A stretch of DNA of 64,000 nucleotides from Brachionus koreanus (taxonomy: Eukaryota; Rotifera; Eurotatoria; Ploima; Brachionidae). Below the pieces are notes generated by a model. That model did no database searches and was not told where the DNA came from. It saw only the letters and a list, made by a program, of their open reading frames with translations. Both the position numbers and the translations under genes were made by a program. Shown in pieces: positions 10,433 to 22,989 of the stretch. How positions within the stretch are numbered: position 1 is the stretch's first letter; every line of letters begins with the position of its first letter. Location of the stretch: positions 95,012 through 159,011 of the forward strand of contig PJRA01000172.1 in assembly GCA_016987375.1 (NCBI GenBank), written 5' to 3'.

Positions 10433-12099
10433 AACAAGCACCTTGCTGCTTTGATCAACTTGGTCTTTAATAAAATGGTGACAAGATTTTTGTCTTGTGT
10501 CTTGTCAACCATGCGAATGTGTGCTCTAAGATTTGTAATTTGGCTTAAATAAATAATTCCAACAGATAGCAATAGTGGTATTTATATTAGCTCTATAAAT
10601 TTCTTTTTTGTCAGATAGCAAATTCGGATAGTGTGTCTCAGTTGTTGTTTTATTTTATTTAGAGAATAAAACAATGTTAGAAGTAAATGATAGTCATTTA
10701 ATGATCTCTAATGGAAATGTAAAAGCCTAGGATTAATTAATTATGGCTTAATTGAATTGAGTGCTAATGATGAAAATATGATTGCGCAAAAATGGTTTGA
10801 GTATTTAAATTAAAATCGCCTAGAACACACACACATACAGACACAAACCAAACTAAATTGTAAATCATTTACTCATCGATGTATTCGATTCTAGAAAAAA
10901 GTATTAAGATAATAAAAGTTAGAAGATAAGATAACTTTATTTACTTACGGGACATTGTGATTCGTTTTTCATTATCGACAATAAATATGCACATAGTCTA
11001 ATCGTATGCATTTAGTCTTATTTTGCTCTATTAATTACCATATGCTCTAAGTTATTCAATACTTGATGAATATTTTGAGCTTTTCGCTTTTTCTAAAAGC
11101 CAATTCTAACAAGCACATACTTGCACACACACACACTCACACACATACATACACAAATAACGATGATAATCAATAATTAAAAAGTTTCTCCTATTCCTTT
11201 CTCTAACATAAGTTTAACTTCCATTTGAAAGTATTGCTTGATGATAATTATAGTGTTGATTTCAAGAGTAATAAAGAGAAAAAAATATAGAAAAACAATA
11301 TGATAAATTTTTTTTTTTGTTAAAGAAAAAGCAAATGATATTTAAAAGAATTGGGATCCTGTTTATTTAAACCAGATAAAACCAATGACTTGGTTGAGAT
11401 AAAGCGCTGAACAAAAAAACAAAATTTAGATAGCTTAATTAGTATATAGTTGATAGAATGGGGCAAATTTTTTTGTTCTCTGATTCTGATTGTTTCTAAG
11501 AATCATCAAATCATAATATTGATCTGCTATTAACTTACGACTTTGCGCTTGATTTAAGAAAAACATGCTTTGCTTAATTGAAATTATTTATTTTTTTAAA
11601 TTAACTTGAACAAATTAGTGAAAGATTCTTGAAAGAGAAAAAATTAAAAAATACTAAAATTCTAAGAAAAAGAGAGATAGAGAGAGAAAATACAACAATT
11701 TATTGTATTTTCGATTCCATTTGTAATCACAAACGAAGCCCATAAAATTTGGATTTAAAAAGCATCTGCATTAGCTCAATAGATATAATTCATCACCAAG
11801 CTAATCTTTAAACCAAACGTATGTCATATTTCTATCTTAAAATAAGCAATAGACTTTTTATTAGTATTTTATCTGCAAAATTCAAAAAAAACTCAAATTG
11901 CTAGCGAATAGCTCAATTGTGTTTGATTCGGGGGTGCATCTGGGACACAGTGTACTTGGCTGGCAAAATTTACCTAATCCTAATTGACTAAATTGTTTAT
12001 CGTTTGTAATTTTTGTTTTGTAAAAAAAGAAAAGAATTTATAAATAAAAAAATTCTTAGAAGAGGAATGCAAATTTATAGCTTTGGTTTGGATTTTTTC

Positions 12100-12152
12100 N
12101 NNNNNNNNNNNNNNNNNNNNNNNNNNNNNNNNNNNNNNNNNNNNNNNNNNNN
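12100..12152. other. Assembly gap (53 N)
   Basis: A run of 53 undetermined bases within the non-coding region upstream of disco-like gene A. Confidence 0.99.
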
Positions 12153-15100
12153 CGAGAAAAAAAGATAAATTTATTATTATTGCATATTTATCCGGTTGAA
12201 ACACAAAAACAAAAAGCCTAGCGATTGCAAGTCAAAAGTATTTTAAGAAGAAAGGGAAACAGATGTGATTATTCATTCTAGTTGGAGGTTTTTAATTACG
12301 ACAAAGCTTTAGCATATATAGATTCCAATAAATCAATTTTAATTAAATATAAACAAAATTTGATACCGAATTTTACAACTTTGAAACTTTCGGTTCGATC
12401 AACTCCAAAGTGCACACTCTCTAATGGCTAAATAACATCCCACTAGAACGCATAGAGATACGATAAGATATTTGTGTGTGTATGTGTGTGTGTGTGCTCG
12501 AGTTGTTTCGCTTTTTTGAAGTTGGAACTAGTATACAGATAAGAATTTGTATTCTACTTCGACACAAACACACATAAAGATAAATCGATTTAATTAAAGC
12601 ATTCAATATCTAACCTATAGATAATTGCACCACTGTTTCTTCTTCTACTTCTCAATTTAGAGCTATCATCTTACAATTTTATCCAAAAATCACAGCACAA
12701 GTGCATAGACTAATTCTTTATCCGACAAAATACTAAAATTTCACTAGCATTAATTTTTTCTTTTCAAGAGAAACTGTTTTTTAATTTTCTGAAAAAAAAT
12801 TCTTTATGAAAAATGGAAATTTTTTTCCAGCTAAACTGCTACTCCTAAATATTTGAGCTATTTTATTTTGGCAAAAAAATTTTAATGTATTACTTTCACT
12901 TTTTTCTAGATTAGAAAGAAAAAATACATACAGTAAAAAATTAAATTTGAAAAAAAAAATCCTAATTTTATGGTCTCTATGGGACAACGATTAAGATTTT
13001 TTTTCTTCAAAAAGCCTAGTTTGAAACTAAGCTCTATTAGGAAATTTAGTAAGAAATAGCTATATAACAAATGAAAGTAATTTATAGTTAGATAAAATTT
13101 ATGACCTTGCTCATCGATCTAAATTCAAAAGACTCGGATGAGCACCAAATTAGTAAATATGGCTTTAGTTTTTTTTTTTGGCAGAAATTTTTTTCATCTA
13201 TTTTTGCTTCTTCTTCAATAGAAATTAGGTAATTTTAATTTAACGTAAAATAAATTAAATTTGTATTTGAGCAATTAATTACAGAATAAATCAATTTATA
13301 TTTCTAAGACCTATTTACAATATTGTGTATGTGTTTCTATTTAGTAGCTGATATTGTTTCTTGTTGTTGAAGTTACAATTCAAGCAATATCAGCAACAAG
13401 AACAACAACAACAGCAGCAGCAGCAAAAAAAGTAGCAATAGAATTTGAAATTTAAGAAAAGAAGAAAAAAAACAACATATTTTATCAACTCGACTAATTA
13501 ATAATAAAACAATTTTTGCTTCTAAAGCCCTACTTAAAATATTCATTTCAAACAGAATCTCAATTTTTCTTCGCCTTATTGCCTTTTTCAAATGGAAAAT
13601 ATCGCATCTAGCTAAGTCAGTATATTACTCAATTGAAACGTTTTATCTATTCATTCTGCTATAGCTACTTAGTCTTTCAATGATTAGTCGATTTGTGTTT
13701 TGTTTAAACAAAAAAAAAAAAAAAAAAAAGAAAAAAAGAAGAGATAATCTCTGTTTACTTGGCGTCGATTATTTTTCAGCTAAAATTTAATCTCTATTTA
13801 GCAGCAGAAAAGCTATGACTGCCAGATTGAATATGAGCGCCAAATTGCTTCGCTCAGTCCACCAGCCAAGAATATTATCTTGCAAAATAAATTCGTCAGA
13901 TAAGTCTTATTTGTCGATTGATGAAAATGATGCTCAGATAACCTTTTATTTATCACTCATAAGCTTTCACTCTCTCTCTCTCTCTCTCTCTCTCAATCAC
14001 TTTCAGCAAGCTATTTTACCTAAGAAAAATGGCTGATTTAGCTCAAGTTTAATTTAGTCGCTCATGTGACTCACATACCCACAAACAAACATAAATTTGT
14101 GTCACTAAAAGTTAGCTTGAAATTTTATTTATCATCTAAATCAACAATTGGCAAGCACTTGACGAAAGTTTTATCAAAAATAAATTTTAAATTAAAGACA
14201 GAAAAATAAAAGTTATTTTGTTGTACAAGCGAGGGCTGTAGCTCTAAAAACTGTCATAAGGCTCTCTATAAAGATGACAAGAAAAAATAAAATATAATAA
14301 AAAATAAATATCGCATACTTTTTTAATTTTGTGTTGTTTATATTTTACTTGAAATTTAAATCGCTGAATAAAAAAAAAAAAAAAATGAAAATAAAAAATC
14401 TAAAATTGATAAAATTCTGTCAAAAATTGAAATTTAAACCGAATAAAATGTATCCTTAATAAAATTTATAATCTTTTTTTTTTGATTTTTTTTATGACTC
14501 TTAGTTTAAACTAACTCGTTTGGAAACTAGCTATAAAAAAAAACAACTGAAAAGTATTCTCAAAATCGAGATGACATCGTTTTGAACTGAATATTGGCCA
14601 AACAAATTTTAGAGATAAAATACCGTAAGGATACGAGCTGAGTACTAGCGCGATCTCGATTGTCACTTGCTCGATCTTTTTGGACAAAATGATAAATCAT
14701 TTTTTAAGGTTAAATTTGTTTTCATAGCCAACAATCAAAAAAAAAATAGAAAAATTTAAGAAAAAAAAACAAAAAGCATATTAATTTTCACATAGACAGC
14801 ACCCTAAACTTTCAATTAGCTAAATTAGTCGTGTGCTTGTGCTACAATGACGACACCATACTAAAAAAAATAATCACTTACTTTTCAAGCAAAAATCTTC
14901 TTATTCTTGTGTGTCTATTTTTAAATTTTTTTTATTTTATTTTTTAATTTGAGAAATAAAAAAAAAATTGTTTAAATTCTAAATAATCCATTCATTCTGC
15001 AAGCTTTATTGTCACTCGTCGTTCTTGTTTTTGTTCATCGTCAAGCACTTAATTGTGTCATTCACTTTTTGTTAGCTTTGTCGTGTAAAGCATACATTTT

Positions 15101-16106
15101 TATTTTTAAAAATTTCAAGTCTTGTGCTCTTCTGTAATTGATTTAGAGAAAAGTAAAGTCTTGCAATTTTAAGTCAAGCCAAGGATTGTCACGATAGAAA
15201 GAGACCAAACACTAGCTAGCAGTGAACACACTCTGAATATGGGACCTAGTACTCTCAGTATTGATTCAGTTTGGTCACGTGCTCTCCGACTAAACGCATT
15301 TTTATTCTCATCAAGTACCTATTCACTAAAAAAATAAGCTCTTGATAAGATTTTAATCTTACGATTAACGTGGTATTAAAATTGCATTTGATAAAAAAAG
15401 ATGCACCAAATTTGCTTGAAAAAAAAAAGTTTTTTTTTCTTACATCCAGCGACTTATTGACAAATATCTACTTCTATTTGTCTTAAGAAAAAAGTTAAAA
15501 TATTTTCCTTACTTTGGCTTGAACCTATGTGTGTGTGTGTATGTGTATTCAAACAACACTAGTTTCTAAGGCGCAATTAAATTAAACAAATTGCTTAAAT
15601 GCGGCCGAATTGCACAATTGATGATTGTGATCTTTTATCTCTCTCTAATATTATCACCATTGCCACATAAAATGTTTGTTTTCTCTGAACAACAACGAAA
15701 CGCTTGGCAATTCAATGACTATTCACAAAATTGAGTTATTTTAATATGGTTGACAATTGTTTGCATGCGCATTCAAGTTTTGAATTTTAAAACAAGTCGC
15801 TATATTTTTAATTGTTTGCATTGTCGCTCTCAAATAATAAATATAATTACAATATGATCGAATACCTTTTTTTTCTTCTTATATTATTTTATCGTATTCC
15901 AATCTATCTAAATAATGTTTTCAAATTTTAAATAAAAAATTTTTTTGCTATTTTATTATTTTTTTCTAATTTAAAATGACATTTGAAAATTTTGACAAAG
16001 AAAAAAAAAAAAAATTGTTACTAAAGCAATTTGAATAGTAACAATTAGAAAAGAAAAGACAAATTTGTGAATTTTTGCCAAAAATGTTTATGAATAGCAT
16101 TCGAAA

Positions 16107-16595
16107 ATGATTGCTAGATTGATTATGGTGATTAGTTTTTGTGTATATGTTGGAGCCGATTTGTCAAACAACCATTCAAACGAGAGCAGCATGGTGACGT
16201 TGGTGAATGGATCCAGATTGGCACAGGCCAGCTTGCCAATATTAACTAACAAAACACATAAATTAATCGAATTAAAAATAAATCAAACAATTAATGTTGA
16301 CTTTGATCAAAGTTACTTGATTCAAAATAATAAATATTTGTTTGATAATCGCAAATTGGAGCCAAAAATAAGCAATGAAATTAAATATATTGAAGTATTC
16401 AATGTAAGAATAAAAAATATGGCATCAGTGGACACGTGGTTCTATTTTTTTATTTTTGTAATTATTTTGTCATCGCTGCTATTTAGCATGCTAGTTGTGT
16501 CAAATAGAACGACCAAGGATGCAAAGGCCAAAGACGAAAAACTAAGAGAAATGAGAAACTATATTAGAACTTATCGAGAAAAAGAATTTCTCTAA
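16107..16595 (+). CDS. Small secreted-start, single-pass membrane protein of unknown function
   Basis: A single-exon frame of 162 residues not recognised as a known family. The N-terminus (MIARLIMVISFCVYVG) looks like a signal peptide cleaved near residue 17-19. The middle, predicted outside the cell, carries several N-glycosylation sequons (NES, NGS, NKT, NQT). One transmembrane segment lies near residues 107-130 (WYFF-type start, then FIFVIILSSLLFSMLVV), followed by a charged tail rich in Lys, Arg and Glu. This gives type I topology. Its composition (codon-like third positions, no A-tract codons) supports real coding. It ends 114 bp before the calpain start on the same strand. Confidence 0.7.
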   Translation: MIARLIMVISFCVYVGADLSNNHSNESSMVTLVNGSRLAQASLPILTNKTHKLIELKINQTINVDFDQSYLIQNNKYLFDNRKLEPKISNEIKYIEVFNVRIKNMASVDTWFYFFIFVIILSSLLFSMLVVSNRTTKDAKAKDEKLREMRNYIRTYREKEFL

Positions 16596-16709
16596 TTTTG
16601 TTATTAATTAGTCTAAAATTGAATAAAAAATAAATTAAATTAAAATAAATTTAATGATAAATTAAAAAAAAAATTTATTTAATTTTTTATTTAAATTTTT
16701 TTTTTTAAA

Positions 16710-19297
16710 ATGACAAGCAAATGTTGTGGAAGAATATTCTCAAAGCGGTCCAGATCGCAGGCGATTTTAAAATCGCTCAATTTAAAGTCGTTGCCAGAGA
16801 GCCCGGCGTCCAAAGCAGACGAGACCGATGAGCGTAGAGAGTTTTTGAACGAGAACGCTGTTTTTCTAGAGCGAAGCCAATCGGACGAAATTCTGCTCGA
16901 AAGAGCTCAGCGTAGAAAAAAAGAAACTGACACTAGTCCAATCGACACTAGACTTAGCACTAAAAACATAAAGCGCTTTCTAGACCAGGATATTGATAAG
17001 ATACGCTCAAAAAATCGGCTATTTGAAGACCCGTTTTTTATCAAATATATATCATCTATTGTTGAAAATTCTCAATCACAGCTGTACATGTCTCTAAAAT
17101 CAAGACTAAAATGCAATAGTATCAAAGAGCTTAATAAAGCTATAAAATGGGAAAGAACTTTTGCCATAGCGTCCAAGATTAGCGGCTCTAAAAACGAGTT
17201 TGTGCTTGACGATCAGGGAAATGCGCCCGTAAAAACTTTGGACTATGCAAAATATTTTTCAATTAGTGACATTTTTCAAGGCTGGTTGGGAAATTGTTTT
17301 CACATAGGCGCCATAATGGCATTGACAAAAAACGAAGAGCTTTTGCAAATTATAATTCCATCGGACAATATTCTAAGAGAAAATATGAATTTTGGCGCAT
17401 ATCATTTTAGATTTTGGAAATTGGGCTACTGGTATGACACTGTGATCGATGACTATCTGCCCGTAAATAGCTCCAGTGAACTACTATTTTCTCATAATAA
17501 AATATTTAACAATGAATTTTGGGTTCCTTTGTTTGAAAAGGCCTTTGCAAAGTAAAATTTATTGTTATTAGAAAAAAATAATTTTAGAAGAAAATTAAAA
17601 TTTAAATAAAAGATTTATGGGTAATTACGATGAGCTAGAAGGAGGTTTGTTTGAGAATTCAGCTCTTTATTTATCAGGTGGACTGCATCAAGAATACAAG
17701 ACTTCACAGGCTGTAGAGCTTTCTAAAAAACAAACAAACCATGATACAGATCCAAATTCTGAAGAGCTCTTTGAAATAATTAAAATTTCGCTTAAGCGAA
17801 AAGACATGGCTGGATGCGTTTTGGAAGATGTAAACATTTGTAAATTTTTATATGTTAATTTGGCTAATTTTTGCTAGGAAGAAATGGCTCAAAAGTATGG
17901 ACTCTATAAAGAGCATTTTTATCTAATATCAGATGTTTTAAGTCACGAGAGACTTAACTTTGTTAAAATTCACAATCCGTTTAATACTAGAGAAAAAATA
18001 AAGAGGTAATTGAGTTTTTCTTTTTTTTTTTTAAAAAATTTAAAAAAAAATTTTTTTTCTAGTTCGGAAAAATATGCTCAATTGGAATCAAAATTGAAAA
18101 CACTGGGAATTCCGGCAACTACTGATGGCGAATTTTGGTATTCCAATGTCTAATTTTGTGTATGAAAATTTTAATTTAAAAAAAAAAGGATGACTTATGA
18201 AAGCTTCCTGAAATGTTTCAAAAGAGTCAAAGTTTGCAACCTTCGGCCAGAAATGAAAGTCAATCTTTCGCTTACATCTAAAGAAGTAAAATTAAAATAC
18301 TGATTTAATCTGTCATCTTTATCCTTAGACTAAAACAAGACATTTTAAAAATAATTAGAAAAAGCAATTTTTTTTCTTTCTAAAATTAGCACGTTTATTA
18401 ATAGAAAATAATTTAAAATTTAAAATTCATTTTTACATGTAAAAGAAAAACTGCTCTCTGAACTAAAATAATTTTTTTTTCTGAAATAATTGAAATAATT
18501 TTTTTAATTTTAGCTAAATAAATTAAAATTAAAAACAGTAAGTAACAGAAAAATTTTTTTTTTTTTATTTCTAGTAATTTTTTCGAATAGAACTTGGTAA
18601 CAGAATGGAAATCGAGAACATTTAAAGGAACTCTACCAGCTTTTGTACGCAAAATTAAATGGAGTATGTTTTTGACCTTAATTTTTTTTAGAGAAAAAAA
18701 TTAATTTTTATTTAAACTTAAAAATAAAAAAATAAAATTTTTTAGATGATGTTGAATATAGAAAATTTTTTGTCGAGATCAAAAGTACATCCACAAAGAA
18801 CGTACTATTTTCGTTTATCCAAGACTGGATTAGACGAAAAAGCAGCGACATGGAACTTCAAATGATCGGTTTGAGAATTTATAAATTTGGCAAAGAGGTA
18901 GTTTTTGCCTTAATTTTTTGAATTCTAATTTAGCTAATTGAAGGAATGGGATTTTTTCAATTCTATGTGGTATCAAGAATCACTGCAATGGTGCTTACGA
19001 TTGAGTCTAGATCCAGGCAAGTACTTGTTCATTTATGAAGCTGGACAAGAACTAGTCAACGATTTAGATTACTGTTTTAGAGTGTTCATTGACAAAGAGT
19101 AAATTTGATTGAGAAAATAAAAATTTTTATTATATTTTTTTTATCTCAATTTTAAAAGTGATAGTTCAAGTGAAAATCAAAAATGGGTAGAATTTTATTT
19201 ATAAAAATTGTATTAATTTAATCGCAAATTTATTGTTTAGATTAATGTAAGAGTTTTTGATCAAGAACCACCTTTTGAGCCAATTGTACTTGAGTGA
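16710..19297 (+). CDS. Atypical calpain-like cysteine protease (10 exons)
   Basis: Exons: 16710-17551, 17613-17829, 17878-18005, 18063-18137, 18189-18285, 18591-18663, 18746-18897, 18944-19098, 19159-19186 and 19241-19297, giving 607 residues. Calpains are calcium-regulated intracellular cysteine proteases. The active-site Cys lies in DIFQGWLGNCFHIGA, the His in EHFYLISDV and the Asn in IHNPFN, so all three triad residues are present. The usual GDCW and RNPWG contexts are altered to GNCF and HNPF. The domain junction reads DGEFWMTYESFLKCFKRV, typical of calpain, and a domain-III region ends with LDPGKYLFIYEAGQE and a short tail. No penta-EF-hand domain follows. An N-terminal basic extension of about 90 residues is unlike classical calpains. 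Activity may be changed. Its stop abuts the stop of the next gene. Confidence 0.88.
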
Positions 19298-20278
19298 TTA
19301 AATTTTAGACTTAACAAAATTCAAAATTAAATTTAAAATAATGCTAGTCAATTGATCACCACTTTCATACATAAAACTAAAATGATTTCCCTTTTCAATA
19401 ACAAATATTTTCAATAAATTATCTTGGTGCAAAATTTTTCCTAAATCATAATCTTGTGTGTCAAAATTGAATTTTTTTATCCGATTATTCTCATCTAAAT
19501 AATTCAAATCTAAATCTTTGTACAATAAATTTTTTGTTTTCAGCAAAGAAACTCGTGATTTAAGCTTGTGACTGGAATCATATGAATAAACAAGACCGGC
19601 ATTTGATTTAAGCATTAGTATTTTAAGATACTCTTTTTTCTCTTCTTGGTCATCGTCGCTTTGTTCATTTTTGTTCACATAATTAAATGCCAGCTCAATA
19701 GCCTCATCTAAATTTTTTATTTTTCTCTCATTTAAATATTTGTAAAGCTCAAAGCGAAATTTTTGACCCATTTGGCCGACCAAAACACCAAAATAAATGG
19801 CCAAGGTTCCAGTGTAAACACTCTGGTCCAAAAATATGTCCTCATTTGAAATATTCATTGAAAATTTTTTTGAATTTGAGTGCACGCCAAGACGAAAAAA
19901 AGTATGCGAAGACTCCATTATAATTAAATTTTGAAATTTTAATCTATTTTCTATTTCCACTTGACGACACATTTCAATGGCTATCAAACCACCAAAAGAA
20001 TAGCCAGCCAAGTTAACACAATTGAATTTCTCTTCACTCACCTCACTTTTAATTAGTTTTAAATAGAAACTAGCCGCTGATTGTATACTGTCAACAGGCA
20101 CATCTTTGGCATATTCTAAAGCGTATACTTGGACGCATTGGCTAGCTAATTCCTGGCCCAGGTCTTCAAAACAATTGCAGTTTCCTTCCAAACCGGCCAA
20201 AATAAACAAGATGGATTTTTTTTTATCTACATTATTCAATTTTCTTAATGGTTTAGAAGGCAATTTAATCATTTTCAA
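19298..20278 (-). CDS. Stand-alone fatty-acid-synthase-type thioesterase (alpha/beta hydrolase)
   Basis: A single-exon frame of 326 residues. It resembles the C-terminal thioesterase domain of animal fatty acid synthase, which releases the finished acyl chain from the carrier protein. LFILAGLEGNCNCFEDLGQE matches the first strand and loop. The nucleophile elbow AGYSFGG puts the catalytic Ser near residue 94, and GNHFSFMYESGDQL carries the likely catalytic His. No other synthase domain is nearby, so it is a free enzyme comparable in layout to mammalian OLAH, though orthology is not claimed. The stop codon (19298-19300) directly touches the calpain stop on the other strand. At its 5' side it is head-to-head with PSMB2. 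Confidence 0.85.
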   Translation of the reverse strand: MKMIKLPSKPLRKLNNVDKKKSILFILAGLEGNCNCFEDLGQELASQCVQVYALEYAKDVPVDSIQSAASFYLKLIKSEVSEEKFNCVNLAGYSFGGLIAIEMCRQVEIENRLKFQNLIIMESSHTFFRLGVHSNSKKFSMNISNEDIFLDQSVYTGTLAIYFGVLVGQMGQKFRFELYKYLNERKIKNLDEAIELAFNYVNKNEQSDDDQEEKKEYLKILMLKSNAGLVYSYDSSHKLKSRVSLLKTKNLLYKDLDLNYLDENNRIKKFNFDTQDYDLGKILHQDNLLKIFVIEKGNHFSFMYESGDQLTSIILNLILNFVKSKI

Positions 20279-20539
20279 TTATGAATTTAAATGCGAAGAT
20301 GCATATTTTCTATTTAAATGTTATGTTTATTTTAACAATAAACTAATTAGATAATAAAATGTAAAAAATTTTGCAATTTTTTAATTTTAAACTATTTGTG
20401 AATGAAAAATGAAAAAAACATCAATGATGATGGAGTTAAAATTCAATTTTTATTTCAATTAAGAATAATTCAAATTTTCAATTATTTAGATTCTTTTTAG
20501 AAACAAACAAGAAAAAAAGAAAGAAATAAAGAAAAAATA
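20279..20539. promoter_or_regulatory. Shared divergent promoter region, thioesterase / PSMB2
   Basis: The start codons of the two divergent genes are 261 bp apart, so their promoters must lie in or near this AT-rich interval. A likely bidirectional promoter is an inference from spacing. No TATA box is clearly placed. A pyrimidine stretch ending in TTTTTAG about 40 nt before the PSMB2 ATG could be an acceptor for a 5' untranslated exon or spliced leader. Confidence 0.45.
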
Positions 20540-21295
20540 ATGGAGTGTGTAATCGGAATTGTTGGTAAAGACTTTGTCCTAGTGGCATCAGACACCAATC
20601 AAGCTCATAGCATAGTCATAATGAAACAAGGTGACATTTTGTCATTAGCAAAATTTAAAATTTTAAAATTGTTTTTGTTTTATTTTGTTTGTAGATGATG
20701 ACAAATTATTTAGAATTAATGATCGCGGCGCAATGCTTGTTACTGGCGAACCCGGCGACAAAGTTAACTTTGCCGAATTTATTCAAAGAAATCTACAATT
20801 ATATAAAATGATAAATGGCTATGATTTATCAATTCATGCGGCCGCCAATTATGCAAGAAGAGAATTAGCCTCAAGCTTGAGAAGCAGGGTATTTTTGAAA
20901 TGTTTAAAATAGAAAAATCAAATTTTGTAACATGTTACAAAAAGGGACCATACAATGTAAACATGCTGATTGCTGGACATGATGAGCATGATGGAGCTTC
21001 ACTCTACTTTATGGACTATTTGGCATCATTGGTAAAACTACCGTTTGCCATTCACGGCTATGGTTCTTTTTTTGGTCTTAGTATTTGTGATAAATATTAC
21101 AAAGCAGACATGACCGAAGCCGAAGCATTAAACCTATTGAATAAAATTGTTACCGAAATACAAAAAAGACTTTTAGTTCAGCTTCCCTCATTCCATGTTA
21201 GAGTAATTAGCAAAGAGGGCATCAAAGACCTGCCAAGCATTTATGCCAAATATCAACCCGATCAAACTGTCAGACACGAATCCATGGAAATTTAA
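20540..21295 (+). CDS. PSMB2: Proteasome subunit beta type-2 (beta4)
   Basis: Exons: 20540-20630, 20695-20888 and 20945-21295, coding 211 residues (human protein 201). It is one of the non-catalytic beta subunits of the 20S core particle, needed for assembly of the beta ring. The start MECVIGIVGKDFVLVASDTN lacks the propeptide and N-terminal Thr of active subunits, as known for this family. NVNMLIAGHDEHDGASLYFM and FAIHGYGSFFGLSICDKYY match the PSMB2 signature closely, and the tail adds a few residues. The introns are 64 and 56 bp with GT-AG ends. Orthology is clear. Confidence 0.97.
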
Positions 21296-21511
21296 TCAGA
21301 ATTTTGTGTGCATATATGTTCATTTTTCGGACTCGAGAGCTGGATTTTTTTTATAAATTAAAACAGCTATAAAATAAAATTTATTTATTTAATTTAATTT
21401 TTATTTTTTTTTTTGTTTCAAAAAATATAATTAGCCGGACTAGCATCCGGATGAATTTTTTTTTAATTTTAATTATATAATATGCATGTATAATTAAATA
21501 TTGAAAAGATA

Positions 21512-22989
21512 ATGGTCAAAGCGATGAGTCCTCAAGTAGATTCATGTTCAAGGTCTTCGAATGAGACAAAATCAGAGGCTTCAAACGAATGCTGCAGTGA
21601 GTTGGATGCTAAACTTCCCCAAGTGGGCCGAGTGTACAATGTCAGACGACTGGATGGAGAGTGGTGCTCGGCTGAAGTGCTTGAAACTCGCACAAATGAA
21701 AACAAAGCAAAGCGAGTCGAATATTTTGTTCATTTTGAAAATTGTAATTTGTTTTTTTGTTTTTTAGCAAAAATAATTTTATTTAAACATTTTTCTAAGT
21801 TGACAAAAGATTAGATGAATGGATTGAAATTGATAGATTTGATTTGGTCAAAGGCGAACTGCCAAAGCATTCAAAAATTGAGCTAGAGATTGCCAATGAA
21901 ATGGGAGATGGTCGCAAACTGACCAGGCATCAAAAGCGCAAAAATGAAATTATAAATAGCCACCAATTGATTAGCGATCTTGATCCAACTACAGCTATAC
22001 TTGAAAAAGAACACGAAGAGCTCACTAAAGTAAAATACATTGATAAAATTCAGTTTGGTAAATATGAAATTGACACGTGGTATTTTAGTCCGTATCCGGA
22101 TGAGTATGGCAAACAACCCAAATTATTTATATGCGAATATTGTCTAAAATATATGAAATTAGAGATTACTTATAGATATCATTTAGTAATATCATTTCCA
22201 ACTTGAATTTTTTTTAATTTTAAAAATTTTTAGAGTGAATGTGTTGCACGGCGACCACCAGGAAAAGAAATTTATCGCAAAGGAACATTAAGTGTGTTCG
22301 AAGTAGATGGCAAAGAGCATAAAGTAATAAAAAAAAAAAAAAAAATTTTTCCAAAATTTTATCTAAAAAAAAACACGAATTTAAAGATTTATTGTCAATG
22401 TCTTTGTCTTTTGGCAAAATTGTTTTTGGATCATAAAACACTGTATTACGATGTGGTTCCGTTTGTTTTCTATGTGTTGACTGAAGTGGACAAAGTTGGC
22501 TGTCATGTTGTTGGCTATTTTTCTAAAGAAAAAGACTCTTCGGAGAACAACAATTTGGCTTGTATTTTAACATTGCCGCCACATCAAAGAAAAGGATATG
22601 GAAAATTTTTGATTTCATTCAGCTATCAATTGACCAAAATAGAGGGAGTTTGTGGCTCGCCAGAAAAACCATTGAGCGACCTTGGCAAACTCAGCTATAG
22701 AAGCTACTGGTCATGGATAATTTTAAACATTCTCAAAGACTCAACTAGCATGTTGTCTATCAAGGAAATATCTCGAATGACCTCGTTCACTCACAATGAC
22801 ATAATAGACACTCTAAGCTCGCTAAATATGGTCAAATATTGGAAGGGTCAGCACATAATTTGTGTTACTAAAAAAGCCATTGAAGAGCATTTAAAGGCCA
22901 TTGAAAATAAAAAGCCTATTATTGATGTAGATCCAGATTATTTGATTTGGGAACCACCTAAGAAACAAATAAAACAGAGTAAAAAATAA
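21512..22989 (+). CDS. KAT8: MYST histone acetyltransferase KAT8/MOF
   Basis: Exons: 21512-21743, 21800-22185, 22234-22323 and 22387-22989, giving 436 residues (human 458). KAT8 acetylates histone H4 Lys16 in the MSL and NSL complexes. A chromo-barrel domain lies near residues 36-95 ([13 protein letters not shown] to [11 protein letters not shown]). A C2HC zinc finger ([17 protein letters not shown] then C) opens the catalytic domain, which has the acetyl-CoA loop [19 protein letters not shown] and [18 protein letters not shown]. The end ([13 protein letters not shown]) matches KAT8, not Tip60, whose C-terminus differs. The finger is split by an intron after YRYHL. The gene follows PSMB2 by 216 bp on the same strand. 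Confidence 0.96.

Larger units (their letters stand above)
6697..16106. other. Long non-coding region upstream of disco-like gene A
   Basis: About 9.4 kb without convincing coding sequence. It holds many microsatellites: GA/GATA near 7081-7110, CT near 9235-9260, CA near 11123-11155, TG near 12474-12496, CAA/CAG near 13380-13427, TC near 13970-13996 and TG near 15527-15545. It also has a 109-bp SINE, an N gap and frequent GATA-type (AGATAA) and octamer-like words. Large gene-poor flanks are usual around developmental regulators, so a cis-regulatory role is inferred. Remote 5' untranslated exons cannot be excluded. Confidence 0.55.

Noticed and set aside
13373..13591. Leu-rich small protein on the minus strand
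   Set aside because: It is the translation of a CAA/CAG and A-tract simple repeat, not a gene.
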